Positions 21,227-31,924 of a DNA stretch of 64,000 bases are shown here, piece after piece; the first letter of the stretch is position 1; every line of letters begins with the position of its first letter. Under the pieces are notes generated by a model. That model made no database searches, was not told the origin of the DNA, and was given only the letters and a program-made list of their open reading frames with translations. The stretch is taken from positions 705,001 to 769,000 of the forward strand of contig NZ_JAMXSR020000002.1 of NCBI RefSeq assembly GCF_024124765.2. Direction: 5' to 3'. Origin of the DNA: Sphingomonas sp. H160509. Its GTDB lineage: Bacteria > Pseudomonadota > Alphaproteobacteria > Sphingomonadales > Sphingomonadaceae. The position numbers and the translations under genes were made by a program.

Positions 21227-21796
21227 TAATCGGGTACAACGACAAAGAAAGCAGACACACTGACTTAGCAGGGGCCCCACATTTTTAGTCACAGTCTGAT
21301 GTCTCCTTGCTTGCGACAGGCTGGTCAGATATCCAATGAGGCACTTGATCTTGCGCACATTATCCAGAAGCAGCTGAACCAGCTTAGATAACTGTTGGGT
21401 GGTTACACCTGAACGTTCGACCAGGCTGCGCGCAAGCCGTCACCCGCGCTGTGAGTGAGCCCGCTTCTTGCGCAGCGGGTCCAAGGTCGCAGGAGCCGCG
21501 AGACTATCGCATCAGCAGGGGCACCGTTGCGCTGTTGGGATGGCTACACGCTGCCCCTGCTGCTACCCGGCGGTATGTCGTGTCGCACTTCAACTTGAAA
21601 CCTCAAGCATATCGGTTGATTCCGAGGTGCTCCTAGGCATCTCGGTAGCCAAGCAGCTTACGTATAATGACGACGCTCTGCTCGTCATGAGCGCTCATCC
21701 CTGGCTCAGCGTATGCGGTTCAACGGTGAACGCTGCCAATGATGGCGCCACCGATTCGGCACGATACCGTATCGAAGGTATCGTCCGGCGTATGAA
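21227..21796. other. Non-coding stretch including the right end of the IS element
   Basis: About 570 bases with no coding frame I can support. It contains the probable right repeat at 21584-21603. Beyond it, a small 8-bp inverted repeat (ACGATACC / GGTATCGT) lies around 21760-21783. Reading both strands gives only short frames without recognisable motifs. Confidence 0.5.
21584..21603. repeat. Candidate right terminal inverted repeat of the IS30 element
   Basis: CGCACTTCAACTTGAAACCT matches the complement of 20150-20169 at 15 of 20 positions, with the first ten identical. Confidence 0.5.
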
Positions 21797-21834
21797 GAGG
21801 CTGAGGCAGCGCCATGTCGCGCTGCCTCAGCCTC
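21797..21834 (-). terminator. Hairpin terminator after the M1 aminopeptidase gene
   Basis: A perfect 16-bp stem (21797-21812 with 21819-21834) around a 6-base loop lies 12 bases beyond the aminopeptidase stop on the minus strand. Confidence 0.75.
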
Positions 21835-21846
21835 CCTCCTTGCGCG

Positions 21847-24522
21847 CTACTTCGCGTTGGCAAGCGCTGTGTCGATCTCCGCGGACTTCGCCTGCCGCAA
21901 TACACCGCAGTGGCGAATACTCTCCAGCGTGCGCTGATAATTTAGCAACCCGACGTTAGCCTTGCGGATCGAGGCGCCGACCTTTGCATCGATCCGGTCC
22001 GCCTGATCGGCACCGCACTGGACCGCGAGCGCCTGCGGCAGGCGGCTGGTGATGAAGATGCCGTCGCCACCGGCGAGAAGCTTGTCGTAGTTCGCCAGGA
22101 TCCAGTCGATGCCGAGATCGCGCGTTCCCGCATTGCCGGCGACGCCGAAGATCAGCCCGATCCTGTCATAGCTCCGCATCCGCTTGTCTTCGAGCGACAG
22201 GAGATAATTGGCGGCGTCGGGCCGCCCACTGGACGCAGCGGCGCCGAGAGCAGCCTGGCGGAAGCCCGGGTCCTCGCTCGATAACGCCTTGTCGACCAGC
22301 ATCTTCGCAGCAGGCAGACCGCCCCTCCTCTGCCACCACGGTCAGCGCAGCTCCGAGAAAGCCGGAGTCGAGCGCCGCGGTGTCGCCCGCCAGGTATTTT
22401 TCCCCCGCTGACTTCAGTTTGTTGCGGACGGCGGGATCGCGCGCATCGTCCGCGACGAGATTGACCAGTTCGTGGCGCAGGTTCTGCCGACCTGGATCAT
22501 CCTTTGCATAGGCGCCGGCTGCCGGGTTGAACCCCAGCGCGGTCAGGCGCGGTGTGTAGATCGAGGCTAACAGCGCGCGGTAGGCGGGCAGTGAAGCGGC
22601 CGAGATCAGCCCGCGCGAGCGCAACCCGGCAATTCGCCGGCCGCCGTCGATGCTGGCAGTCGAGTCCGGATTTGCCGCGACTGCACGCGCTTCCGCGAAC
22701 AGCCATGCAGCCGGTGCCTTGCCAGCGCGGAACGCGGCCCACAGGCTATCGGTGGTGGCGAGCGCCTCGCCCGGGGACAACGTGCCCGAAGCCGCGATCA
22801 ACGCCTGCCAATCCGCCGGTGCCATGTCGAAACGGTAATAGCCCGCACCACCGACGTTCGGCATGATCACCCCCTGAAGCGGGCGCGGCGATCGACGTCG
22901 TGGTCTTGTCGAGCAGCGTGCATTGCTTCGCCGCGCCGACCCGAACGCAGAACGGGATCGTCCAGCTCAATGGCGGCGGAGACGATCCCAGGAAGGCATA
23001 GCGCGACTGGGACGCGACGATGCCGTTACCCTGCCGCCGGACGTCGATGACCGGAACGCCCTGCTGATCGACGAACGATTTCAGCGCGGACAGCACGCGC
23101 GGATCCTTCGCCGCATCCGAGATCGACTGAAAGAACTGCTCGGATGTCGCGTTGCCATACGCGTGACGCTTGAGGTGAAGGCGGACCCCCGCCTTAAACT
23201 TCTCGTCGCCGAGATAGGCGGCGATCATCGCGACCACCTGCCCGCCCTTTCCGTAGGTTATGCCGTCGAACGCGGAATCGATCTGGCCGTTGTCGGTGAT
23301 CGGCTGGTGGATTGGGCGTCCGACCTCCAGCGCATCGGTGTTCATCGTGCCGAAGCCCTCATCCAGCGCGCCGACGCCGATGTTGAGCTCGGGCCGCCAT
23401 GCGTTGCCGATGCGATAGCCCATCCAGTTGGCGAAGCTTTCGTTCAGCCAGATGTCGTCCCACCACGCGGGCGTGACGAGGTCGCCGAACCATTGGTGCG
23501 ATAGCTCGTGCGCGACGATCATCCCGAACGCCTGCTTGTCGGACGTCGTCGCGCCGGGCGAGAGGAAGATGATGCCGTCGCCATAGGTGTCCGCGCCCGC
23601 GTTTTCCATCGCGCCCGGCATGATCGGCGTGCCGATCTGGTCGAGCTTGGGGAACGGGAACGGCTCTCCGAAATATTGCTCGAGCAGGGACACGATGCGT
23701 GGCGTCTCCGCCATCACATAGCCCATCTTGTCCTTCTGCGCGTGCGTCGCGACGGCGCCATACGGCATCGGCGTTGACCGTTCGGGGGTCGCCGGGATCG
23801 TCCCGGCCTGGTGAACGAACGGCCCCGTATCGAACGCAACGAGATACGTGGGCAATGGCTTGGTAACCGCGAGCTGATGCTTCTCCATTCCCCCGGCGAC
23901 CTTCGTGACGGACACCTTCGGCGCGTTGCCGATCACGACCAGACCTGGATGCGTCGTGACGGACACGGTGAACGGCGTCTTGAAGCCAGGCTCGTCGAAC
24001 CCCGGAAACGCAGCGCGTGCATCGATGCTTTCGAACTGCGTCCAGCTGTACCAGGCATCGCCGACCTTGACGTGGAACAGCCCTGAAGCGCTGTCTCCGA
24101 AACTGCCCGTATAATCGAATGCCAGCGTGGCCGCGCCGGCAGGCAGGACATTCGCGAAGTCCAGCCGCGCCGTGCCACTCTGATCGACCTGCGTGAAGAT
24201 CGCCGGGGTAGCCTTGCCACCTACCATCGCGACCGCCTTGCCAATCTTCAGGTCGCGCCCGTGGACATACAGAGATTTTGTCGCAGCCTTCAGCGTGACG
24301 TCGATCTCGTCATGTCCCGAAAACCGGTCATCCTCGGGCAAAATGGTGAAGTCGAGGCGATACGCCTTGGGTATCGCCGCATCGGACAGACGCCCGTTCG
24401 GTGCGTTCGCATCGGGTACGATCGCCGCCTTGGCGGGCGCTTCCGTCATCGCCTTCGGACTTGCATGCGCGGTCGACGACAGCAGGAGAGCGGTGAAACC
24501 AATGAGGCATGAGGCGCGCATG
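21847..24522 (-). CDS. Secreted M1 family zinc aminopeptidase (aminopeptidase N-like), frameshifted twice
   Basis: About 891 residues. The signal peptide is MRASCLIGFTALLLSSTAHA. The catalytic domain shows GAMENAG (substrate N-terminus recognition), HELSHQWFGDL (zinc HExxH) and NESFANW 18-19 residues later (third ligand Glu). A C-terminal ERAP1-like helical domain follows. It removes N-terminal amino acids from peptides, here probably in the periplasm. Frames break at a five-C run (22870-22874; PASG joins VIMPNVGGAGYY) and a four-C run (22322-22325; VAEEGG joins LPAAKMLVD). It is divergent from the NRPS gene with 166 bases between the starts. In poly-lysine producers a Zn aminopeptidase can degrade the polymer, so the pairing may be meaningful. 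Confidence 0.88.
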
Positions 24523-24688
24523 TGAAGATTCCCGACGAAGGTGTAGTAGGGGTGTAAGTCAGCACCGAAGGCGCTGCAAGCCTTGTCTGGCCATGCCCTC
24601 GATCCGCGCCGGGCGGAAAATTTCGAAGGTTTTCCTGCACGCCGATGACGAGTAGCAAATGGCGTTCGACATCGTCTAAGGCTTGAGT

Positions 24689-27600
24689 ATGCAGCAAGAC
24701 CCGCCGGTAAGCCCTTCCGATACCGCCATTTTAGCAAGGACGCCTTACCCGTCGATCGCCCCCGCCCCTGCGTTGCGGGCCGCAGAGCCCTACGCCCGTG
24801 ATGAACTGCTGCACGAGATCTTCGACGCCACGCGCGCGCTGCATCCCGACGGGATCGCGCTGCGGCTGATCGGCGCAGACGAGGAATACGACCGCAAGAC
24901 CACCTGGAGCTATACCGACCTCGCCACGCGCAGCTTAGCTCTCGCGCACCGCCTGCGCGCGATGGGGATCGGCCGCGGCGATCGTGTCGTGCTGTGCCTG
25001 CCGCGCGGGCTCGACCAGTATATGGCGATCCTCGGCGTGCTGCGCGCGGGTGCCGCCTATGTGCCGGTCGACTGGGGCTACCCGCAGGACCGCATCGACT
25101 TCATCGTCGAGGACAGCGAAGCCGCGCTGACGATCACCGTCGCCAGCCGCGTCGCCAACCTGAAGGGGAAAACGCTCGCGCTCGACGCCGCGCTGGGCGA
25201 TCTCGCGGCCGAGCCGTCCGAACCGATCGGCCGCGACGTCACGCAGGCAACGCCGCAGGACCTCGCCTACATCATCTACACCTCGGGCACGACCGGCCGG
25301 CCCAAGGGCGTGATGATCTCGCACGGCAATGCCTGCCACCTGGTCCGCTCGGAAAGCGCGATCCTCGACCTCACCCCCTGCCGACGTGGTGTTCGGCGGC
25401 TTCAGCCTCGCGTTCGACATGTCGGTCGAGACGATGTGGAGCGCGTTCTTCGTCGGTGCGGTCGTGCTGGTCGCGACCGAGGCACTGGCGACCAGCGGGC
25501 CCGACGTTGCGATCGCGTTGGCCGAGGCGAACACGACGATCTGGCACGTCGTCCCCTCGCTGATCGCGCTGGTCGAGCATCCGGTGCCGACGCTACGCCT
25601 GCTCAACATGGGCGGCGAAGCGTGCCCGGCGGACCTGCCACGCCGGCTTGCGCGACCGGGCCTTCGTCTGCTCAACACCTACGGCCCGACCGAGACGTCG
25701 GTCACCGCGACCTGGACCGAGGTGTTCCCCGGCCAGCGCATCACGATCGGCAAGCCCCCTCCCCCGGCTACACCGCCTGGGTGGTCGACGAGCACATCCA
25801 GCCGGTCCCCGACGGCCAGGAAGGTGAACTCGTGATCGGCGGGCCGGGCGTCGGCGTCGGCTACGTCAACCGCCCCGATCTGACCGCCGAGAAGTTCATC
25901 ATGACGCCGTTCGACGGCCCGTCGGGTGCGCCGGAGCGGATCTACCGGTCGGGCGACCTAGTGAAGCTCGACGCGGCGGGCGACATCGATTTCGTCGGCC
26001 GGATCGACACGCAGGTCAAGATCCGCGGCTTCCGCGTCGAACTCGCCGAGATCGAAGCGGTGATCGGCGAATGGCCCGGCGTCGCGCAGACCGTCGTCCA
26101 GCTCTTCACCGACGACGACGGCTCCGAATTCCTCGCCGCGTTCCTGATCGCGCGTCCGGCCGAGGAGATCGACATGGTCGGCCTCAAGGCCCGCGTCGCC
26201 GAGCGGCTCCCCCAATTACATGCGCCCTGCGGGCTACCAGTTGCTGTCGCACATGCCGACGCTGCCCGCCTCGGGAAAGGTCGACCGCAAGGCGCTGGTC
26301 AAGCCCGAGATCACCGTGACGTCGGACCGCGAGATTGTCGCGCCCGCCACGCCGATGGAGGAAAGCCTGCACCGCGTCTGGGCCGAGGCGTTCGCACCGC
26401 AGCCCGTCTCGGTGCTCGACGACCTGTTCGAGGATCTTGGCGGCCATTCGCTGAAGGCCGCTCGGTTGGTTTCGGCAGCGCGAAAAGTGCGCGGCCTCGA
26501 AGGGCTGTCGCTCGAGGACGTCTACGCCGCGCCGACGATCCGCGCGCTGGCGTTACGGATCGGTGGCACCACGCCCGTCGCGATCCTCGACGAGAGCAGC
26601 TTCCACCATATCGCGCCGTGGAAGCGGCGCCTGTGCGTCGCCGCGCAGACGCTCGCGCTGCTGCCGATCTACACGCTGGCGGGGCTGCAGTGGTTCTCAC
26701 CCTATCTCGCCTACACGCATCTCGCCGGCGACATGCCGCGGGTCGATGCGCTGATCCTCAGCGGGCTGTTCTTCACGGTCGTCCCGATCGCGTCGATGGC
26801 CCTGTCGATCGCGCTGAAATGGCTGATCGTCGGGCGCTTCAAGGCGGGCGATTACCCGCTCTGGGGCAGCTATTATTTCCGCTGGTGGCTGGTCCGCCGG
26901 ATCATCGGCGTGACCGCGACGCCGTATCTCGCGGGCACGCCGATGATCCGCGGCTATTACCGGATGATGGGCGCGAAGATCGGCGAGCACGTCCATATCG
27001 GTACCGGGATCATCGATACCGCCGACCTGCTCCACGCGGACGACGATGCGATCATCAGCGACCAGTCGGTGCTCTCGACCAGCTCGGTCGAGCGCGGATT
27101 GCTCCGCCTCGGCACGGTAAAGCTCGGCAAGGGCGCGTTCGTCGGGTCGATGGCGGTGGTAGGCCGCAACGCCGCGCTCGGCGACGACGCGATGCTCGAC
27201 GACCTGTCCGCGCTGCCCGCCGACACGACGATCCCCGCCGGCCAGCGCTGGGCAGGCTCGCCCGCTGCGCACGACGGCGATGCACACCCGCCGCCCGGCC
27301 ACCGCAGCCTCGCGCAACGCCGGCCCGGCGATCGGTCTGTTCCTGTGCGCGCTGATCCTGCCGCTGGTCGCGATCCTGCCGATCGCGCCCGGCCTGATCG
27401 CGCTGATCGAGCTCGACTGGGCGACCAGCGGCTATGCCTATGTCGCGGTCGCGCCGCTGCTCGCGGTCACCTATGTCGTGATGATGTGCGTGCTGACGGT
27501 GGCGGCCAAGCGCCTGATCCTCGGTCGCGTCGCGCCCGCGGTGTATGCGCTGAACAGCGGGTTCTACGTCCGCTACTGGTTCGTGCAGCAGATCAACGAC

Positions 27601-28719
27601 CTCGCGCTCCGCCTGCTCCACCCGATCTTCGCGACGCTGTACGTGGTGCCGTGGTACCGCGCGCTCGGCGTGAAGGTCGGCCGGCGTGCGGAAATCTCGA
27701 CCGCCAGCGCGATCGTGCCCGACCTGGTCGAAATCGGCGAGGAGAGTTTCATCGCGGACTCGGTGATCTTCGGCGCGGCGCGGATCGGCCACGGCACGAT
27801 CGAACTGGCGCACACGAAGATCGGCCGCCGCAGCTTCATCGGCAATTCCGCGCTGCTGCCGAGCGGGACGCAGATCGGCGACGAGGTGCTCGTCGGCGTG
27901 CTCTCGAAGCCGCCGAGCGACCCCGCGCTCGCCACCGAGGCGGGTAGCACCTGGTTCGGCTCGCCCGCGATCAAGCTGCCGGTGCGCCAGGTCAACACGA
28001 TGTTCGACGAGGGCGCGCGGTTCAATCCGTCGCGCGCGCTGATCGCCACGCGCCTGTCGATCGAGGCGGTCCGCACCACGCTGTCGCTGACCGCGTTCCT
28101 GGTGTTCTTCAGCTTGCTGCTGTCGGTGGTCGGCGACCTCGACGATCTCGACAACGGTGCGCTGGTCGTAGCGGCGACCTTCCCCTTTCTGTACGTCGGC
28201 TTCTGCCTCGCCTGTGGGATCTTCGTCCTCGCGCTCAAATGGCTCGTCGTTGGCCGCTATAAGGTCACCACCGCGCCGCTCTGGAGCACGTTCGTCTGGC
28301 GCACCGAACTGGTGACCGCGACCTACGAGAATCTGGCGGTCGCCAACCTGCTCGAACCACTCCGGGGCACGCCGTGGATCGCGCTCTATCTCCGGCTGAT
28401 GGGCGCGCGGATCGGCAAGCGCTGCTACATCGACACCACCGACCTGACCGAGCACGACCTCGTCGATATCGGCGACGACGTCGCGCTGAACGATTTTGCC
28501 GGCTTGCAGACGCATCTGTTCGAGGACCGCGTGATGAAGGTCGGCGCGATCCGCGTCGGCGACCGCGCGACGATCGGTTCGCTCGCGATCGTGCTGTACG
28601 ACGCGGAGATCGGCGCCGACGCGCAGCTCGGCGACCTGTCGGTGGTGATGAAGGGCGAGACGCTCCCCGACGGCACGAGCTGGGACGGAAGCCCCGCACG
28701 GATCGCCGTCGCGACGTGA
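24689..28719 (+). CDS. Pls/PosA-family membrane non-ribosomal peptide synthetase, five single-base frameshifts
   Basis: About 1341 residues after correction. The adenylation domain (roughly 40-520) contains YIIYTSGTTGRPKG, FDMSVETMW, NTYGPTETS, YRSGDLV, VGRIDTQVKIRGFRVELAEIE and SGKVDRKAL. A carrier domain follows with the phosphopantetheine Ser in LGGHSLKAA. Then come three repeats of two hydrophobic helices plus a hexapeptide-repeat (left-handed beta-helix) domain. This A-T-6TM-3-domain plan is that of epsilon-poly-lysine synthetase-like proteins; there is no classical condensation or thioesterase domain. Frame breaks: C5 runs at 25374-25378, 25755-25759, 25761-25765 and 26209-26213, and an extra base near 27264-27268. 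Start ATG at 24689. Its stop overlaps the PPTase start. The product is not known. Confidence 0.85.
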
Positions 28720-29316
28720 CGCCGATCTGGCACGACGGTCCGCTCGACGCGCTCGTCTGGGACGGTCAGTCGCCAGTCGCATGGAGTGTTGCCGAGACCG
28801 GACCGTATGCCGCCGGCCTACAAGGCGATGCGCGCGCGATCCGGCGGGGCCTGGCCTCCGCGCTGATCCGCAAACTGGTCGACGACTCCGTCGATGTCCG
28901 CCTCACACGCAGCCCGGCCGGCGCGCCGATCGTTTCCGCTCCCGGCGGTTGGTATCTCAGCCTCTCCAGCCGCGGCGCGCACGCCCTGATCGGCGTTGCA
29001 CGCGCGCCGATCGCGGTCGACCGCGAGGTCATCGACGACCACGCTCCGCTATGGGACATGCTGACCCCGATCGAAGTCGACGCGCTTCGCCGCCTACCCG
29101 CCCCTCGCTCAGTCCCAAGCCTGGCTGCGACGCTGGACGATCAAGGAAGCGCACGCGAAGCTCATCGGCGAACCGCGTCGTATCCTCCCCGAGTCGATCG
29201 AAACCGTCGTGACCGATCCAATCCGCGCGACCGCGACGTTCGAAGGCACTTCGCGCTGCTGGAGCCGTTCCACCGCCGACGCGATCGAAACCATCGCGCA
29301 GTGGAGCCAGCCATGA
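28716..29316 (+). CDS. 4'-phosphopantetheinyl transferase superfamily protein, frameshifted
   Basis: About 199 residues. It starts at a GTG overlapping the NRPS stop (GTGA), showing translational coupling. The PPTase signature appears as APIAVDREVID (Mg-binding Asp/Glu region) and WTIKEAHAKL (W-x-x-KEA-x-x-K). The frame breaks among C runs at 29098-29105; removing one C gives RRLPPLAQSQAWLRRW before the KEA motif. It should attach the CoA phosphopantetheine arm to the carrier Ser of the preceding NRPS. It is shorter than Sfp, nearer the compact PPTases. It overlaps the GNAT gene by ATGA. Confidence 0.82.
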
Positions 29317-29833
29317 CCAGAATCCTGACCCGCCGCTACGAGGAGAAGGACCGCGCCGCCGTCCTCGCAATCTTCGACTCGAACCTCCCCCGAGTATTTC
29401 GGCGCGGGCGACCGCGAATGGCTGGAGGAAACGCTTGACGACCCTGATGGCCCGGCGTTCGTCGTTGACGTCAACGGCATCCCCGGCGCGTTCGGGGGCT
29501 ACGAGATCTGGGAGCATTACAACAAGGCGCTGCTCTTCTGGGGGCATGGCCGCGCGCGCGCATCACGGATCGGGTCTCGGCAAGCTGCTGCTGTTCGAAC
29601 GCCTGCTGCACGTCGCCACCAGCGCCGAGCCACGAACGCGCTACGTCACCGTCGACACCTCGCCGCAGGTCTCGCCGTTCTTCCAGCATTGCGGCTTCGA
29701 ACTGACCAGCGTCTGGCCCGGCGGCTACCGGTCCGGCATGGACATGCACGAACTCCGCTTCGATATTGCGGGGGTGTCGCTCGAAAACCTAACGCGCAGA
29801 CGCGATGCTGCTTTTGCGCGATGTACGGCCTGA
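29313..29833 (+). CDS. GNAT family N-acetyltransferase, frameshifted twice
   Basis: About 172 residues. The acetyl-CoA loop appears as ARAHHGSGLGKLLLFERLL, followed by YVTVDTSPQVSPFFQHCGFELT, the usual GNAT C-terminal pattern (FFxxxGF). Frames break at a five-C run (29387-29391; NLP joins EYFGAGDREWLEE) and a five-G run (29540-29544; LLFWG joins MAARAHH). Third gene of the NRPS-PPTase-GNAT unit, overlapping the PPTase stop. It may modify the peptide product or give self-protection by N-acetylation; that is inference. Confidence 0.78.
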
Positions 29834-29916
29834 TACGGTCCAGTGTTAATGTACCGCGCCCTCGATGTTTCGGCGTACGTTCCGGATCCAAAAACCCCGT
29901 TCTATAAGGCTTCTCT

Positions 29917-30651
29917 ATGATCGAACGTCTCGTCGCCATCATGGCCCGGTTGCGCGATCCCGTCGAAGGTTGCGACTGGGACCGTGTGCAGACCTGGTCG
30001 ACGATCGCACCCTACACGATCGAGGAAGCCTATGAGGTCGCCGACGCGATCGAACGGAACGATCCCGGGGACCTGAAGGACGAACTGGGCGACCTGCTGC
30101 TTCAGGTCGTGTTCCATAGCCGCATTGCCGAGGAAGCCGGCGCCTTCACGCTGGCCGACGTCGTGACCTCGATTGCCGACAAGATGGAACGGCGTCATCC
30201 GCATATATTCGGGGACGTGGAACAGTCGCCCGGATGGGAAGCGATCAAGGCGCAGGAGCGTTCGGCCAAATCGGATAGCAGCGCACTGGCGGGGGTCGCC
30301 CTTGGCCTTCCGGCACTGTCTCGGGCCGACAAGTTGCAGAAACGCGCAGGGCGTGTGGGCTTCGACTGGCCGGATGCGAGCGGGCCGCTCGCGAAAGTCC
30401 ACGAGGAAATCGAGGAGGTTCGCGAAGCTCCTCCCGAGAAGCTTGCAGAGGAAGTTGGCGACCTGCTGTTCGCGGTTACCAACTGGGCGCGGCATCTCGG
30501 AGTAGACGCGGAAAGCGCGTTACGCGATGGCAATCTGAAGTTCGAGGCGCGGTTCCGGGCGATCGAAGATCTCGGCGGCGATGCGTTCGCCGGCATGACC
30601 CTCGATCAGAAGGAGGAACTATGGCAGGTGGTCAAACGTCGCGGCGGGTGA
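29917..30651 (+). CDS. mazG: Nucleoside triphosphate pyrophosphohydrolase MazG
   Basis: 244 residues, intact. Two MazG domains: the first with TIEEAYEVADAIE and LKDELGDLLLQVVFHS, the second with VHEEIEEVREA and KLAEEVGDLLFAVTNWARH. These EExxE/ExxD helices bind Mg2+. It hydrolyses (d)NTPs to monophosphates plus pyrophosphate, for nucleotide-pool cleaning and ppGpp balance. Its 3' end overlaps the convergent hflX gene by 20 bases. Confidence 0.92.
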   Translation: MIERLVAIMARLRDPVEGCDWDRVQTWSTIAPYTIEEAYEVADAIERNDPGDLKDELGDLLLQVVFHSRIAEEAGAFTLADVVTSIADKMERRHPHIFGDVEQSPGWEAIKAQERSAKSDSSALAGVALGLPALSRADKLQKRAGRVGFDWPDASGPLAKVHEEIEEVREAPPEKLAEEVGDLLFAVTNWARHLGVDAESALRDGNLKFEARFRAIEDLGGDAFAGMTLDQKEELWQVVKRRGG

Positions 30652-31924
30652 ACCGGTCGTAATCCGCATCGGACAGTCGCACGTCATATGTCGTCTCGAG
30701 CTCGTCATCGACACTCCCGAACACTTCGCCATGCGCATGCAGCCAAGCAGCGCCCGCGCCATCGCTGGCATCGAGCGTGATCCGATAGCGCCGATGCGCC
30801 CCCGTCAGCTTTGCCGCGATCTGCTCGATCAGATGCGGCACCCCTTCCCCGCTTAGCGCCGATATCGCCACGACGTCGTCGCGCCGCGCCGCTTCGCCGG
30901 CAATCTCGTCGTGCGCGTCGGGGTCAAGCAAGTCGAGCTTGTTCCAGACCTCGAACCGCGGCGTATTATCGTCGACGCCGATCTCGGCCAGCACAGTCTC
31001 GACATCGGCACGCTGCGCCTCTGAGTCCGGGTGGGCGATATCACGGACATGGACCAGTAGATCGGCGGACACGACCTCTTCCAGAGTCGCTTTGAACGCC
31101 GCGACCAACTGGGTCGGCAGGTCAGAAACGAAGCCGACAGTGTCCGACAGGATCGCCTTGTCGAGCCCGGGCAGCTGAATTTGACGTAGCGTCGGATCTA
31201 GCGTTGCGAACAACAGATCCTCCGCCATCACATCGGCACCAGTCACGCGATTGAACAATGTCGATTTACCCGCATTGGTGTAGCCGACCAGCGCGATTAC
31301 CGGCCACGGCGCACGCTGGCGCCGTTCGCGGTGCAGTCCGCGCGTGCGGCTGACCTGCTCGAGCTCACGCTTCAATCGCGCCATCCGGTCGCGGATCAAA
31401 CGACGATCCGCTTCGATCTGGGTCTCGCCCGGACCGCCAAGGAAGCCGAAACCGCCGCGCTGACGTTCGAGATGCGTCCAACTCCGCACGAGCCGGCCAG
31501 CCTGGTAATCGAGATGCGCGAGTTCGACCTGCAAGCGCCCCTCGGCGGTCGCGGCACGTTCGCCGAAGATCTCTAGGATCAGTCCGGTGCGATCGATGAC
31601 CTTCACCTCGAGCGCTTTCTCCAGATTGCGCTGCTGGATCGGAGTCAGGCTCGCATCGAAAACGACGAGTCCCGCCTCTTCCATCCGAACTTGGGTGGCC
31701 AACAATTCGACCTGCCCGCTTCCGATCAGCGTTGCGGGCTTTGGCTGGCGGACGCGGTAAGCAATCCGGTCGACCACCTCGACACCGATCGCAGCAGCCA
31801 AGCCCGCGGTTTCCTCTAGCCGAGCGTCTACGTCGCGCGCGACGTCGCCCTGGTCGGGGAGAACGACGATCGCTCGTGTTCCACGGGTGAACTCGTCCCG
31901 ATCGCGTTCGAAACCACTACTCAA
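30632..31924 (-). CDS. hflX: Ribosome-associated GTPase HflX
   Basis: 430 residues, intact. N-terminal HflX domain with [12 protein letters not shown] and [14 protein letters not shown], then the linker [15 protein letters not shown]. The GTPase domain has G1 [13 protein letters not shown]3 [10 protein letters not shown] and G4 NKLDLLD. HflX splits or rescues stalled ribosomes, mainly under stress. It starts with TTG overlapping the hfq stop (TTGA), so it is translated from the hfq transcript; its 3' end overlaps mazG from the other strand. Confidence 0.93.
   Translation of the reverse strand: MSSGFERDRDEFTRGTRAIVVLPDQGDVARDVDARLEETAGLAAAIGVEVVDRIAYRVRQPKPATLIGSGQVELLATQVRMEEAGLVVFDASLTPIQQRNLEKALEVKVIDRTGLILEIFGERAATAEGRLQVELAHLDYQAGRLVRSWTHLERQRGGFGFLGGPGETQIEADRRLIRDRMARLKRELEQVSRTRGLHRERRQRAPWPVIALVGYTNAGKSTLFNRVTGADVMAEDLLFATLDPTLRQIQLPGLDKAILSDTVGFVSDLPTQLVAAFKATLEEVVSADLLVHVRDIAHPDSEAQRADVETVLAEIGVDDNTPRFEVWNKLDLLDPDAHDEIAGEAARRDDVVAISALSGEGVPHLIEQIAAKLTGAHRRYRITLDASDGAGAAWLHAHGEVFGSVDDELETTYDVRLSDADYDRFTRRDV

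Larger units (their letters stand above)
20150..21603 (+). mobile_element. IS30-family insertion sequence (probable extent)
   Basis: One IS30 transposase gene lies between a left repeat (20150-20169) and a right repeat (21584-21603) that match at 15 of 20 positions in inverted orientation. The right repeat lies about 360 bases beyond the transposase stop, further than usual for IS30, so the 3' boundary is uncertain or the element is itself disturbed. Local base composition is visibly less G/C-rich than the neighbours, consistent with transfer. Confidence 0.65.

Noticed and set aside
26697-28782. Long open frames on the minus strand opposite the NRPS and other genes
   Set aside because: They are side effects of high G+C codon bias, with arginine/aspartate-rich low-complexity translations and no domain motifs.
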